A DNA stretch of 64,000 bases from Alphaproteobacteria bacterium (GCA_018821435.1 JAHJME010000009.1:186001-250000); one strand, 5' to 3'. Shown: positions 7,676 through 17,310, counted from the first letter of the stretch. Notes: generated by a model not told the origin, from the sequence alone. Numbers and translations: made by a program.

Positions 7676-10600
7676 CTAGCGCGCGGCCTGAGCCACCCGG
7701 CGCGACATCGCCGGCAGCGGCCGCGCGCCGTCGCCCACCAAGGTGAAGGGCGCCCAGAAGTAGGGGTGCGCGTGGTTCGGATCCTTCTGCAGGACCGCCT
7801 GCGACCGCTGCAGCGCCTGGGCCATGGTGGGCGCGCCCGAGGCGAACAGACCGGTCATCAGCCGGACCGAGGCCTCGGAATCCACCGACCAGTGCGACAC
7901 CACCAGCGCGCGCGAGCCGGCATAGACCATCGCCCGGGTCAGCCCGCCCAGCGCCTCGCCGCCGCCGGTCAGGCCGGTGCGGTCGACCGATGCGCCTGCC
8001 CCGCCGGTGTCGCAGGCCGCCAGCACCACCAGGTCGGCGTCGATCTTCAGGTTCAGGATCTCGCTAGTGTCGAGCAGCGCATCGCTGTCCCCGCCCCCCA
8101 GCGAGGTCACCAGCGCCGGCTCCGGCACGCAGGCGTCCGGCTGTGGCAGCAGGCCGTGGGTGGCGAAGTAGAGAACCTGATAGTCGTTGAGATCGGTACG
8201 GTTGCGCACCGCCTCGTCGCTGAACGCGGCCCCGGTCATCACCGAGCCGGGCGTGCCCAGGCTCTGGCCCACCTGGCGCACCTCGGCCGCGGTTTCCGGC
8301 AGGGCCTCGATCCGCATCAGGGCGTTGCGCGTCTCCCCGCACACCCGCTCCAGCACCGCCGAGCGCCGCGAGAACGAGCGGGTCACCGAGGTGAAGGCCC
8401 GGTCGTCGCCGCGCGGCAGCGACGGATCGGCGAAGCCCAGGTAGGGCCGCTTGGCCGCCGACGGCGCGAAGGCCCGCGACTGCAGGAAGCTGGCGCCCGA
8501 GACCACCAGGGACGAGGCCACCGTCTTGCCCAGCCAGGCGGTGTGGACGTAGTCGGGCTCGCCCTTCCTGTCGATCTTGACCGGGGTCGTATCGGTGACG
8601 AACAGCGCCGCCGGCAGCGAGACCAGCGGGCCGTCCGCCTCATAGATCAGGTGCTTGGCGGCCAGGACCTCGCCTTTCACCGGCCCGAACAGTTTCTCGA
8701 ACAGGGCAGAGGACCCCGCGATGTCGAAGGGGATCAGCGACTCGGTCGGCTCCAGCGACAGGCGCAGGCGGGTGACGGCGGCCTGCACCTCGCCCCGGCT
8801 GATCTCGACCGCATAGGGCTTCACGGTGGTTGATGTCAGCAGGACGCCATAGGTGCGGCCGGCCAGCGGCAGCAGCTTCACATAGGCCTCGTCGGCCTTC
8901 AGCACCTTCTGGACCTCGGCGGCCGGGGCGCCCGGCGCGACCAGCTGGTTGTAGCGGGGGTTGGCGGCCAGCATCCGGGCCTCCAGGGCGTCGGCGTCGG
9001 TCTGCTCGGCCCGCAGGATCGCCTCCATGTCGGTGCGGACCTGGTCGGTGTAGGCGCCGTCCGCCTGCAGCGAGGCGATCTGGCTCTCGGTGGCGCGCAG
9101 ACGCCGGCGGCCATCCTCGAACGCCCGCGACAGGCCCGCGATCTGCCCGTCGCCGGCCGCCACGCGGGCGGCCAGGCGGTTGACCGTCTCGGCCGTGGCG
9201 CTTGAGACCACCGTCTCGGAGGCGTCGAAGAACAGCGCGCCATATTCGCCCGCCTTGGCCGGCTCCTTGGCCATCAGCTTCAGCAGCAGGTCGAAATAGG
9301 GCCCGGCCGCGTCGGCCGATCCGCCCAGCCCGCCACGCTGGGTCTGGAAGATGGTGATGGCCTTGGCGTAGGTGGCCAGCGCGTCGGCGTCGCGGCCGGA
9401 CGCCGCCTGGGCGCGGCCCAGGTCCAACAGCAGGGCGCCTTCGGCCGAGCTGCCGGCGTGGCGGGTGCGCAGGATGTTCAGCGCCTGGCCGTAGCGGGTC
9501 ACGGCCTGGGCCGGACGGCCCTCCTTGAGGTCGAGGCCGGCGATGTCGGCTTCTACGCGGGCCTGCAGCCAGGCGGTCAGGCGGCCCAGCGCGGCGCTGC
9601 GCACCAGGACGTCCCGCGCCTTTTCCAGCGAGACGCGGGCCGCGGCGGTGTCGCCCATCGCAGCCTGCGAGGTGCCGATGACGTGCCAGGCCTGGGCGTC
9701 CTGGATGGCCAGTTGCTCGGCCACCGTGATCTTGGACGCCTCGATCTGGCTTTGGGCCAACGAGGGGGTGTTCAGCTTGCGGGCCACGGCCGGTTCGATG
9801 ACCAGCTTGCCGGCCGTCCCCCCAGCGCCGCCGGACGACACCGGGGTGATCCGGGCGCCGGATTGCGGATTGCCGGCGCGCAGGGTCAGCGCGGCCTGCG
9901 CCGCGGCGATCGCCTGTTCGAAACGGCCCCGGTTGCGCTCGTGCAGGGCGCGGTAGTTGAGCGCGCGGGCGCGGGTCACCGCGTCGTCCGGGGCGATCAT
10001 CGACTCCGCCTCGGCGAAGAACGCCTCGGCCTCATCGAACCGGCCGTTGTTCGAGATGTTCATCGCCAGGTTCAGCAGGGCGTCGGCGCGCTGTGCCGGC
10101 GGGGCGTTGCGGACCTCGGCCTCGGTGGCCAGGGCGCGGAACGCGGTCTCGGCCTCGTCGAACCGCCACTCGTTGTTCTGGACGTAGCCCCGCGTGCGCA
10201 GGCGCTCCGGATCGGCGGCGGCGGCGGCCTCGGCGGCGGCCAGGCCCATCATGTTGGGGAAGTCGGCGGCGATCTCGGCCTGCGCGGCCGAGGTCTGGAT
10301 GTCGGTGGACTTCGGCGGCGCGGCGCCCAGCGCGACTTTCAGCCCGGTCTCGATCACGTCGGACAGCGGCGCCAGGCCCTCGAGCACCGTCAGTTGGCCG
10401 CCCTTCTCCGAGAGGTAGACGATGTAGGGCGCGCCGCCCTGCCCGCCGATCGTGCAGGTGGCCAGCGTAGCCGGCACGCCGCCGGGCGCCGCCTCAGGCG
10501 CGGCGCACTGGGCCCGCGCCGTCAGGGCCGCCTGCCAGGCGCCCTTCTGGGCGATCGGCAGCTGGTACACGCGGCCCAGCACGGTGTTGTAGCCCCGGCA

Positions 10601-10789
10601 GCGCAGACGCCACGCCTTGGCGTCGGCCCCCTGCCCCAGCGCATCCTGGTAATCGCGGACGGCCTCGCAGACCGCACCGCTGGCGCCGCTCTGGCCCAGG
10701 GGGAACAGCTCCGGCAACGGGGCGGCGACGGCGCCGGTCATGGACAGCGCGCTGAACGCGGCGACGGTGAGCAGGGTGCGGCCGATCAT
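7676..10789 (-). CDS. Exported TPR-CHAT domain protein (caspase-like protease)
   Basis: 1037 residues. The N-terminus is a signal peptide (about 1-22, ending VAA before APLPELF), so the protein should leave the cytoplasm. Residues about 190-480 are helical TPR-like repeats; a coiled-coil region follows. The C-terminal 350 residues are a CHAT domain (caspase HetF-associated with TPRs) with the catalytic dyad intact: His878 in YFATHGLL and Cys926 in VVLAACDTGG. The start codon overlaps the stop of the TpsA-like gene (ATGA), so it is co-translated with a two-partner secretion pair. CHAT proteins are peptidases of clan CD; cleavage of the secreted passenger or of envelope proteins is plausible but inferred. 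Confidence 0.9.
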   Translation of the reverse strand: MIGRTLLTVAAFSALSMTGAVAAPLPELFPLGQSGASGAVCEAVRDYQDALGQGADAKAWRLRCRGYNTVLGRVYQLPIAQKGAWQAALTARAQCAAPEAAPGGVPATLATCTIGGQGGAPYIVYLSEKGGQLTVLEGLAPLSDVIETGLKVALGAAPPKSTDIQTSAAQAEIAADFPNMMGLAAAEAAAAADPERLRTRGYVQNNEWRFDEAETAFRALATEAEVRNAPPAQRADALLNLAMNISNNGRFDEAEAFFAEAESMIAPDDAVTRARALNYRALHERNRGRFEQAIAAAQAALTLRAGNPQSGARITPVSSGGAGGTAGKLVIEPAVARKLNTPSLAQSQIEASKITVAEQLAIQDAQAWHVIGTSQAAMGDTAAARVSLEKARDVLVRSAALGRLTAWLQARVEADIAGLDLKEGRPAQAVTRYGQALNILRTRHAGSSAEGALLLDLGRAQAASGRDADALATYAKAITIFQTQRGGLGGSADAAGPYFDLLLKLMAKEPAKAGEYGALFFDASETVVSSATAETVNRLAARVAAGDGQIAGLSRAFEDGRRRLRATESQIASLQADGAYTDQVRTDMEAILRAEQTDADALEARMLAANPRYNQLVAPGAPAAEVQKVLKADEAYVKLLPLAGRTYGVLLTSTTVKPYAVEISRGEVQAAVTRLRLSLEPTESLIPFDIAGSSALFEKLFGPVKGEVLAAKHLIYEADGPLVSLPAALFVTDTTPVKIDRKGEPDYVHTAWLGKTVASSLVVSGASFLQSRAFAPSAAKRPYLGFADPSLPRGDDRAFTSVTRSFSRRSAVLERVCGETRNALMRIEALPETAAEVRQVGQSLGTPGSVMTGAAFSDEAVRNRTDLNDYQVLYFATHGLLPQPDACVPEPALVTSLGGGDSDALLDTSEILNLKIDADLVVLAACDTGGAGASVDRTGLTGGGEALGGLTRAMVYAGSRALVVSHWSVDSEASVRLMTGLFASGAPTMAQALQRSQAVLQKDPNHAHPYFWAPFTLVGDGARPLPAMSRRVAQAAR

Positions 10790-13341
10790 CGGTCTCTCCT
10801 CCAGATCTCTTCATTGCCGGTGCCGGTGATCACCGACTCGGCCTCGCGCTCGTCGTCGTCCACGGGCGGTGGTGGGGTCAGGACCGGGGGATCGATCGCG
10901 GCCCTGGGAGCGGCCGGACGGAACTGCTGGATGCGGAATTGGGTGGCGGGGGTGAACGTGGCGCAGCCGATGGCCAGCTGGCAGCCGTTGATCCGGATCG
11001 AACCGGTCGACGTGTCCCCCTCGGCCCGCGCGATCCGCGACGACGACGAGGCCAGCGAGCCCGACGTGACGACGCCGTCGGCGATCTGCAGGGCGCCGAA
11101 CACGTCGGCGACCTGGGCGCCGCCCAGGATCAGCAGCGGGTCGGTCGCGCCGACCCCCGCGCCGGTCAGGAAGAACCCCGCCTGCTGGCCCAGGGCGCCG
11201 GTGTTCTGCTGGACGATGCGGTCGGTGGCGAAGAGGCTGGCGCTGCCGGCCACGAGGAACAGCCGCCCGACCTCTTCCGGCGTCGGAGCGACGCCAAGGG
11301 GCAAGCCCTTGGAGATATCGATCTGCGCCGCCGGAACATCGCGGATGAGCTGCAGGAAGCGCTCGGACCCCAGCGCGATATCCTTGGTCGCGACGATCTC
11401 GACGCGATCGAACGCGCGAACATCGGTGAACCCGGCGAGCGCGTCGCCGCTGGCCGACCCGAGCGAGCCGGCCACGCCGACCACAAGAGGCTTCCAGATG
11501 CTGTCGGCCGCGGCGTCGCCGATCTTCAGCACGACGCCCCCGGCCGTCGGCCGCACCAGGCCGTCGATGTTCACTTCCTCGGTGTTCTTGGCGAACAGAC
11601 GCAGCTCGCGGATGCGTGCCGGGTCGATATCCAGATCCTCGACCACCAGGTCGTTCGAGACCGGGAACTGCCCCTCGATGCCCGCGAACACGCTCATGAA
11701 GGTGGTCGCCCGGAACCGCTGGAACTCCGCGTTGCTGACCCGGCGGTCCGTCCCGGTTCCGCCCAGCACCGCGTCCGAGGGCGTCAATATCCGCAAGACG
11801 ATCGAGTCGGCCGTGACGCCGCCTGTCAGGGTCAGGTCTTGGAAGGTCAGTCGGCTCAACCCGCCGGCCTGCACGGTCCCGAGGGTCAGGTCCGTGCTGG
11901 ACGCGACCAGCACGTCGGTGCTGCCGGTCAGCGAGGCCGCCGTGGTTATCCCTGCGGTCGAGCTTGAGATGCTGCCCGCCGCCATCGAGCTGACGTTCAG
12001 GGTCTCGGCGACCGAACTGAACCGCCCGCCCAGCGTGACCGATCCCAGCCGCAGGACCGGCAGCACATCCGCCGGCCCGCCGGCCTGCAGCGCGCCGGTC
12101 TGCACGGTGATGTCGGTCCGCGCCGTCCACGTCGGGATCGTCACCACCCCCAGCGAGTCGATGATCGTGCTGCCGAGGTTCACGTTCGAATTGCCCGAGA
12201 TGACGCCGCCCGAGCCGACGGTGATATCGCGCGCCGCGATCAGCAGCCCCTGGCCTGCCCGGATCCGGTTCGCCGTCAGGTCGGAGGTGCCGAAGCGGCC
12301 GGTGACCGCGATGTTGACGTTGCCCGCCGCGTTGATCTCGCCCAGTTGCACCAGACCCGAGCGGGCCCCGGCCACTGCCGTCGAGTTCGTGGCGTCGACC
12401 TGGCCTTCGGTGATGTTGCGGCCCGTGGTGATCGTCACCTGGCCGTATTCGTTGAACGACGACTGGCCCACCAGCAGGCCCGGCGCATTGATCAACACCG
12501 TGGTCAGCGTCGCGCGGCTGATGGCCATCAGATAGACGTTCGCCCCCGTCGTCGTGCCGGCCAGGTTAAGCGGCGTGTCGTGCGGTGTGCCCGCCGCGCC
12601 GTTGGGGACGATGAAGGTAAAGAACGTCAGGTCGTTGTTGAACGCCGGCCGGAACCGGATCTCGTAGCTGTCGACGGCCGCATAGGCGGCGGTGCCGTAG
12701 TCGCCCGCGTTCACGTTGGCGCCGGCCGCCGTGGTGACGATCGGCGCCACGAAGGCCAGGTAGCCCTTGCCGGCGAACGACGCGCCGCCGCCCACCGTCA
12801 CCGAGCCTCCGCTCCCCGAGCCGGTGAAGGGGATGTTGAGGTTCGTGGCGTTCAGGAACGACGCCTCGTTCACAGCCGCGCTGGTCGCCAGCAGGCCGCC
12901 GACGTCCACGCTGGCCCCGCCGCCGAACGCCACGCCCTGCGGCGAGTAGAACCAGACGTTGCCGCTGGTCACGTTCGGCAGCGCCGCCGCGTTGTTGGCC
13001 GCCTGGTACGCCGTGACCGACCCGTTGATGTTGATCGGTCCGCCGGTGACGCGGTTCAGGACGATCCAGTTGCGCTGGTCGAACCGGAATTGCGCCTGCT
13101 CGCCCCCGTTCAGGTTGAAGCTGGCCCAGTCGATGATCGTGCGCGGGGCGTTCAGGTCGACCTGGACGATGTTGGACCCGCTCTGGATGATCGGCTGGCT
13201 GCCGCCGGCGCTGATCGTGGCCGGGGCGGATCCCGCGACGGGCAGCGCGACGGCCTGGTCCGCGGCCAGCAGGGCCGCCACGGCTGCGCCGGCCGCCAGA
13301 GCGGTCCGCCGGACGATGGGGTTCAAGGCGTGATGACGCAT
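10786..13341 (-). CDS. Two-partner secretion passenger (TpsA), filamentous haemagglutinin-like
   Basis: 851 residues with a signal peptide (about 1-32, after AVAL). Residues about 35-150 are the TPS secretion domain: 'IIDWASFNLNGGEQAQFRF' then 'VLNRVTGGPININGSV' and 'VWFYSPQGVAFGGGA', the last replacing the usual NPNGI motif. The rest is Gly/Thr/Ser-rich beta-helix sequence. The tail is acidic/proline-rich (a short PPPPVDDDE stretch) and ends VITGTGNEEIW-RRDR, a C-terminal motif I have seen in other alphaproteobacterial members (recalled). It is short compared with classical adhesins. Flanked 16 nt downstream of the TpsB gene and overlapping the CHAT gene. Confidence 0.9.
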   Translation of the reverse strand: MRHHALNPIVRRTALAAGAAVAALLAADQAVALPVAGSAPATISAGGSQPIIQSGSNIVQVDLNAPRTIIDWASFNLNGGEQAQFRFDQRNWIVLNRVTGGPININGSVTAYQAANNAAALPNVTSGNVWFYSPQGVAFGGGASVDVGGLLATSAAVNEASFLNATNLNIPFTGSGSGGSVTVGGGASFAGKGYLAFVAPIVTTAAGANVNAGDYGTAAYAAVDSYEIRFRPAFNNDLTFFTFIVPNGAAGTPHDTPLNLAGTTTGANVYLMAISRATLTTVLINAPGLLVGQSSFNEYGQVTITTGRNITEGQVDATNSTAVAGARSGLVQLGEINAAGNVNIAVTGRFGTSDLTANRIRAGQGLLIAARDITVGSGGVISGNSNVNLGSTIIDSLGVVTIPTWTARTDITVQTGALQAGGPADVLPVLRLGSVTLGGRFSSVAETLNVSSMAAGSISSSTAGITTAASLTGSTDVLVASSTDLTLGTVQAGGLSRLTFQDLTLTGGVTADSIVLRILTPSDAVLGGTGTDRRVSNAEFQRFRATTFMSVFAGIEGQFPVSNDLVVEDLDIDPARIRELRLFAKNTEEVNIDGLVRPTAGGVVLKIGDAAADSIWKPLVVGVAGSLGSASGDALAGFTDVRAFDRVEIVATKDIALGSERFLQLIRDVPAAQIDISKGLPLGVAPTPEEVGRLFLVAGSASLFATDRIVQQNTGALGQQAGFFLTGAGVGATDPLLILGGAQVADVFGALQIADGVVTSGSLASSSSRIARAEGDTSTGSIRINGCQLAIGCATFTPATQFRIQQFRPAAPRAAIDPPVLTPPPPVDDDEREAESVITGTGNEEIWRRDR

Positions 13342-13357
13342 GGGGACTCCTCCCGGC

Positions 13358-15034
13358 TCAGAAGAAGCGAGCGGTGAGATTGAGCAGCAGGCGGCCGGGG
13401 GGCTTCTTCCGGTCGATGACGCGCTTGTCGAGCGGGCGGGCGTAGCTGACGTCCAGCACCCAGCGCTCGCGCACCGGGACCTGGAAGCCGGCGCCGACGG
13501 ACTTCAGCGTCTGTTCGAAGCCGCCGCGGTCCTTGTCCCGGGTGTGGGCGATGTCGAAGAAGGCGTAGGGGCTGACCGCCCAGCCGGGACGCGGCTGGAA
13601 CGGCGCGCTGCGCAGCTCGAAGCTGGCCGCCAGCGCCTGGTCGCCCGAGATGTAGCCGGGATCGTAGCCGCGCCCGATGGTCAGCGAGCCGACCGCGAAC
13701 TCCTCGTAGGCCACCAGGGGCTGGTTGGCGTACTGGCCCTGCACCTCGACATAGGCCGAGATCCGGGGCGTGATCACCGCCTGGGCCGAGGCCTCTGCCG
13801 TGAACGTCCAGGCCGACGGCTTGGCCTCGAAGCGCGACAGCCGGCGGTCGCCCTCGTCCGTGGCGCCGAAGCCCTCGATACCGCGTCGCAGGCTGGCCGA
13901 CCCGCGCAGCACGATCGGGCGATACCCGTAGTAGGCGGTCTGGTCGCCCTCGACCCGGGCGTAGAAGATCCGCAGGTCGTCGTTGATCAGCTTGCCGCCG
14001 CCGCCCAGGCGGGTGTCCTGGTCGATGTATTCGAAGCCGGCCGCGACCCACAGGTTCTCGCGCCGCTTGCGGACCAGCGGATAGGCGGCTTCCAGGTTGC
14101 CGACCACGCTGACGCTCTTCAAGCCCAGCGGTTTCAGGGTGTCGCCCGGACGGCTCTCGCCGTAGGCCACGCCGCCGCGAACGACCATGCCCTCGCTGCC
14201 CACCCGGATCTCCTCCAGGCCCTGGACCACCCACTGCTCGTTCTTGATCGTGCGGTAGAACACCATCGTGGTCCGCTCGCCGTAGCGGCTGCGGGCGTTG
14301 AGGTCGTAGCGGGCCAGGAAGCCGAAGCGGCCGGTCGCCTTGCCCTGCAGGTTCTGGGCGTTGACGATCAGGTCCTGGTCGTCGCGGACCACGTTCAGGT
14401 CCAGGTCCACCGCCCCGCGCGCGCCGGACAGGTTCGGGCGCACCGAGGCCTGCACCTTCAGGCCGGGCACGTCGGAGGCCAGCAGGATGTAGCGCTGCAC
14501 CTGCTTGATATCGAAGGGCGCCATGCCCCGCAGCTTCTGGGCGTAGCGCTCCAGCAGCGGCGCCGTCGGGCCGGGATCGCCGCGCACGCTGACGTTGACG
14601 ATGTGGGCCTCGATGACCTCCAGGGTCACCGCGCCGCCGTCGATGGTCTGGGCCGGGATCTCCACCCGCGCCAGCAGGCCGCGGTTGAACAGGGCGTCGG
14701 CCACGCGGTCGCGGATCTTGCAGAGGTCGGCGGCGTCGCCCGGCTTGTTCAGCAGGTCGGCATAGGCCGGCGCCAGGTCCTCGGCCTTCACCGACTGCAG
14801 CCCCCTGAGCGTCACCGAGGTGACGGTCAGGGCGGCCGGGTTCTCGGCCAGCGGACATTCGCCCGTGCCCGGCTGGGTGAACAGGTCGGCCTGCGGCGGC
14901 GCGATCTGCGCCCGCGCGGCAGGATTCAACTCCTGTCGCGTCGGCCCCTGCGCCGGCGTTTGAGCATGCGAAATTCCAGGCGCAACGGCGACGAAAATCG
15001 TCGCCGCAGCGCAACGCGCCACGGTAAGCCCCAT
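13358..15034 (-). CDS. Two-partner secretion outer-membrane transporter (TpsB, ShlB/FhaC family)
   Basis: 558-residue Omp85-superfamily pore that exports the TpsA protein encoded next. Signal peptide about 1-24 (ISHAQ). A POTRA-type region spans roughly residues 70-150 ('LTVTSVTLRGLQSVKAEDL', 'LEVIEAHIVNVSV'). The remainder is a 16-strand beta-barrel, with 'GRGYDPGYISGDQALAASFE' containing the RGY-like motif of loop L6, and the terminal LTARFF ends in Phe for BAM recognition. Length matches the family. It is the first gene of the tpsB-tpsA-chat operon; the 223-nt intergenic region to the divergent sod gene should hold its promoter. Confidence 0.94.
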   Translation of the reverse strand: MGLTVARCAAATIFVAVAPGISHAQTPAQGPTRQELNPAARAQIAPPQADLFTQPGTGECPLAENPAALTVTSVTLRGLQSVKAEDLAPAYADLLNKPGDAADLCKIRDRVADALFNRGLLARVEIPAQTIDGGAVTLEVIEAHIVNVSVRGDPGPTAPLLERYAQKLRGMAPFDIKQVQRYILLASDVPGLKVQASVRPNLSGARGAVDLDLNVVRDDQDLIVNAQNLQGKATGRFGFLARYDLNARSRYGERTTMVFYRTIKNEQWVVQGLEEIRVGSEGMVVRGGVAYGESRPGDTLKPLGLKSVSVVGNLEAAYPLVRKRRENLWVAAGFEYIDQDTRLGGGGKLINDDLRIFYARVEGDQTAYYGYRPIVLRGSASLRRGIEGFGATDEGDRRLSRFEAKPSAWTFTAEASAQAVITPRISAYVEVQGQYANQPLVAYEEFAVGSLTIGRGYDPGYISGDQALAASFELRSAPFQPRPGWAVSPYAFFDIAHTRDKDRGGFEQTLKSVGAGFQVPVRERWVLDVSYARPLDKRVIDRKKPPGRLLLNLTARFF

Positions 15035-15257
15035 AACAATCCCCAGGGGGCGCCCCGTGTCGACGCCGTCGGCCCTTTTTCGGCCAAACCGCCAGAGGTC
15101 ATAGCTTGTGTGCTGATGTCCCCCGACGGCCGCATATCACACCGTTCTCGCCCATCTACGCAATGGGGAATCGAACAAGCGGTGCTTCTGGAACGCCTTG
15201 TGCGCCCAGCGGTTGAGCGTGGGACAGACGCATGACCCCTACCGCGCGAGGTTCCCG

Positions 15258-15941
15258 ATGTACGCCCTGCCCGACCTGCCCTACGGCTACGATTCGCTGG
15301 GTCCCTTCATGTCCGCCGACACCCTGCGGACCCACCACGACAAGCACCACAAGACCTATGTGGACAAGACCAACGACCTCGCCGCCAAGGCCGGCCTGGC
15401 GGGTCGCCCACTGGAAGAGGTGGTCCGCGAGGCCCACAAGACCGGCGACAAGAAGCTGTTCAACAATGCGGCCCAGGCCTGGAACCACGCTGTCTTCTGG
15501 GAATCCATGCGCCCGCCCGGCGGCGACGCCCCGTCAGGCGCCCTGCTGCGCGCCATCACCGACGGTTTCGGCGATCTGGCCAGCCTGAAGGGCGCCTTCG
15601 TCGACGAGGGCGCCAACCACTTCGCCTCGGGCTGGGTGTGGATCGTCACCGGCTCGGACGGCCTGAAGGTGATCTCCACCCACGACGCCGACGACACCCT
15701 GATCAAGGAAGGCCTGTTCCCGCTGCTGGTCTGCGATGTCTGGGAGCACGCCTACTACCTGGACTACAAGAACGACCGGAAGGCGTTCCTGGAGCGCTGG
15801 TTCGACAACATCGCCAACTGGGCGTTCGCCGCCGACCAGCTCGCCGCGTCCGACGGCAAGGGCGACGGCTTCCGCTATCCGGCGCCCGGCGCCGATCCGG
15901 CGAAGGGCGACAAAGGCGATGCTCCCCGCCCCACGGCCTGA
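15258..15941 (+). CDS. sodB: Superoxide dismutase (Fe)
   Basis: 227-residue Fe/Mn-family superoxide dismutase, converting superoxide to oxygen and peroxide in the cytoplasm. Metal ligands are all visible: His26 (RTHHDKHHKTYV), His77 (AAQAWNHAVFW), Asp160 and His164 (CDVWEHAYY). Gln73 in AAQAWNH is the position that marks iron-type enzymes. ATG at 15258 matches the conserved start YALPDLPYGYD; upstream in-frame codons are not conserved family sequence. The C-terminal 20-30 residues form an extra Lys/Asp/Pro-rich tail. The following exported-protein gene begins inside its last 23 nt. Confidence 0.95.
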   Translation: MYALPDLPYGYDSLGPFMSADTLRTHHDKHHKTYVDKTNDLAAKAGLAGRPLEEVVREAHKTGDKKLFNNAAQAWNHAVFWESMRPPGGDAPSGALLRAITDGFGDLASLKGAFVDEGANHFASGWVWIVTGSDGLKVISTHDADDTLIKEGLFPLLVCDVWEHAYYLDYKNDRKAFLERWFDNIANWAFAADQLAASDGKGDGFRYPAPGADPAKGDKGDAPRPTA

Positions 15942-16374
15942 GCCTCGCCGCTGGCGCGCGGGGGCGGTCCTTGCCCTCGCGCTCGGGCTCGTCGCTGCGG
16001 AGGCCCCGCCGCCAGCGCCCAGGGCCTATCTGCTGCTGTCGGCGCCTAGCCAGCAGCGCGAGATCCTGAAGGGCGCGGTGCGCGGGTCGGCCGTGGCCCG
16101 CTACGTCGTGGTCGCCGATCCCGGCAAGGCGCTGGATGTCCGCCTGACCGCGGCGAACCCTGACGTCTACTTCACCCTGCGCACGCCGGGCGGCAGCGTG
16201 CTGCTCTACGACAGCTCCGACCCCGACGCGCGCCAGCGGTTCTCGCGCCGCCTCGCGCCGGGTGGCCGCTATCGCCTGGAAGTCCGCCTCGCCGACGCCG
16301 CCGCGCGACGCAACACCACCGCGCCCTACACCCTCAGCGTCGCCCGCGGCGGCAAGGTCACCGAGGTCCGGTAG
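15919..16374 (+). CDS. Small exported protein of unknown function
   Basis: 151 residues in a different frame from the SOD gene, whose end it overlaps by 23 nt. N-terminal Arg-rich segment followed by a hydrophobic stretch (AVLALALGLVAAEA), consistent with a signal peptide or anchor. The mature part contains paired beta-strand segments such as 'YFTLRTPGGSVLLYDSSD' and 'RYRLEVRLADAAARR', reminiscent of a small beta-sandwich (bacterial pre-peptidase-like fold), but I cannot name a family. The overlap suggests co-transcription with sodB. The start could be different; this is the only ATG that keeps the signal-like segment near the N-terminus. Confidence 0.65.
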   Translation: MLPAPRPEPRRWRAGAVLALALGLVAAEAPPPAPRAYLLLSAPSQQREILKGAVRGSAVARYVVVADPGKALDVRLTAANPDVYFTLRTPGGSVLLYDSSDPDARQRFSRRLAPGGRYRLEVRLADAAARRNTTAPYTLSVARGGKVTEVR

Positions 16375-16449
16375 CGGGCAAGCGCCGCAGCCCCACGGCC
16401 GAGACGTCACATTTCCTGCGTATTGCAGGGGTGCGAGGGGGATACGTGG

Positions 16450-17310
16450 ATGGCATTGCTTTCGGGAACGGGTCGGCAACCGCGCCGCGCCCCCAGCTTT
16501 TCGCGACGGTCCTTGCTATCGGCCGCCCTGGCGAGCCTGCCGCTGGCCGCCGTCGGGCGTGAACTCACGCCGCTGCAGATCATGGCCGCGTCGGGCGTGA
16601 CGCTGAGCGGGGTCTATCCCGGCCATCTCCAGGGCGTCTGCACCAACGACCGGGACTCCATCTACTGGTCGATGACGACAAACATCGTGAAGACCGACGT
16701 GTCCGGGAATGTCGTCCGCCAGATCGCGGTCCCGAGCCACCACGGCGACCTCTGCCACGTCGACGGCAAGGTCTATGTCGCGGTCAACCTGGCGCTGTTC
16801 AACGATCCGGAGAAGCGGTCGGACTCCTGGGTCTACGTCTACGACGGCGACGACCTCTCGCTGCTCGCCCGCCACGCGGTCGGCGAGGTGGTCTACGGCG
16901 CCGGCGGGATCGGGTTCGGCGACGGCCGCTTCATCGTCGTCGGCGGGCTGCCCGACGGCATGGGCGAGAACGACGTCTACGATTACGACAAGGACTTCAG
17001 GTCCGGCCGCCGGATCGTCCTGAAGACCGGCCAAACCTACAAGGGCATCCAGACGGCGGCCTACAACGGCGCCCACTGGTGGTTCGGCTGCTACGGAAAG
17101 CCCGACTTCATGGAGGTCCTGATCCGGACGGACCGGGCGTTCGGCGCGATCCAGCTGTTCGCCTTCGACGCCAGCACCGGCATCGTCCCACTCGACCGCG
17201 ACACCGTTTTGGTCGCCAGGTCCGTCTGCGGCAAGGAGAGCTGCGTGGCACGGCTCGCCCCCGCCAGGCTCAACGCCTGGATCGAGACCGGCAGGCTGAA
17301 GCCGATGTGA
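16450..17310 (+). CDS. Exported propeller-like protein of unknown function
   Basis: 286 residues. An RR pair (19-20) followed by a hydrophobic stretch (SLLSAALASLPLAAVG) suggests a Tat-like or Sec signal. The mature region has repeated 'DGKVYVAVN', 'DGRFIVVGG' and 'YNGAHWWFGCYG' blades, typical of a five- or six-bladed beta-propeller (SMP-30/gluconolactonase-like shape), with several Cys. No catalytic signature recognised. ATG 16450 is preferred over one 27 nt upstream because GAGGGGG lies at the right distance. Shape is similar to the protein at 40184-41116, also exported. Confidence 0.7.
   Translation: MALLSGTGRQPRRAPSFSRRSLLSAALASLPLAAVGRELTPLQIMAASGVTLSGVYPGHLQGVCTNDRDSIYWSMTTNIVKTDVSGNVVRQIAVPSHHGDLCHVDGKVYVAVNLALFNDPEKRSDSWVYVYDGDDLSLLARHAVGEVVYGAGGIGFGDGRFIVVGGLPDGMGENDVYDYDKDFRSGRRIVLKTGQTYKGIQTAAYNGAHWWFGCYGKPDFMEVLIRTDRAFGAIQLFAFDASTGIVPLDRDTVLVARSVCGKESCVARLAPARLNAWIETGRLKPM

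Noticed and set aside
9458..12535. A 1025-codon plus-strand reading frame opposite the CHAT and TpsA genes
   Set aside because: It has no signal peptide, domain or ribosome site, and its sequence is the G+C-biased shadow of two well-supported genes on the minus strand.
7676..15034. Gasdermin-type or CRISPR-Craspase system around the CHAT gene
   Set aside because: No gasdermin, gRAMP or Cas genes are present; the only partners are TPS genes and the CHAT protein carries a signal peptide.
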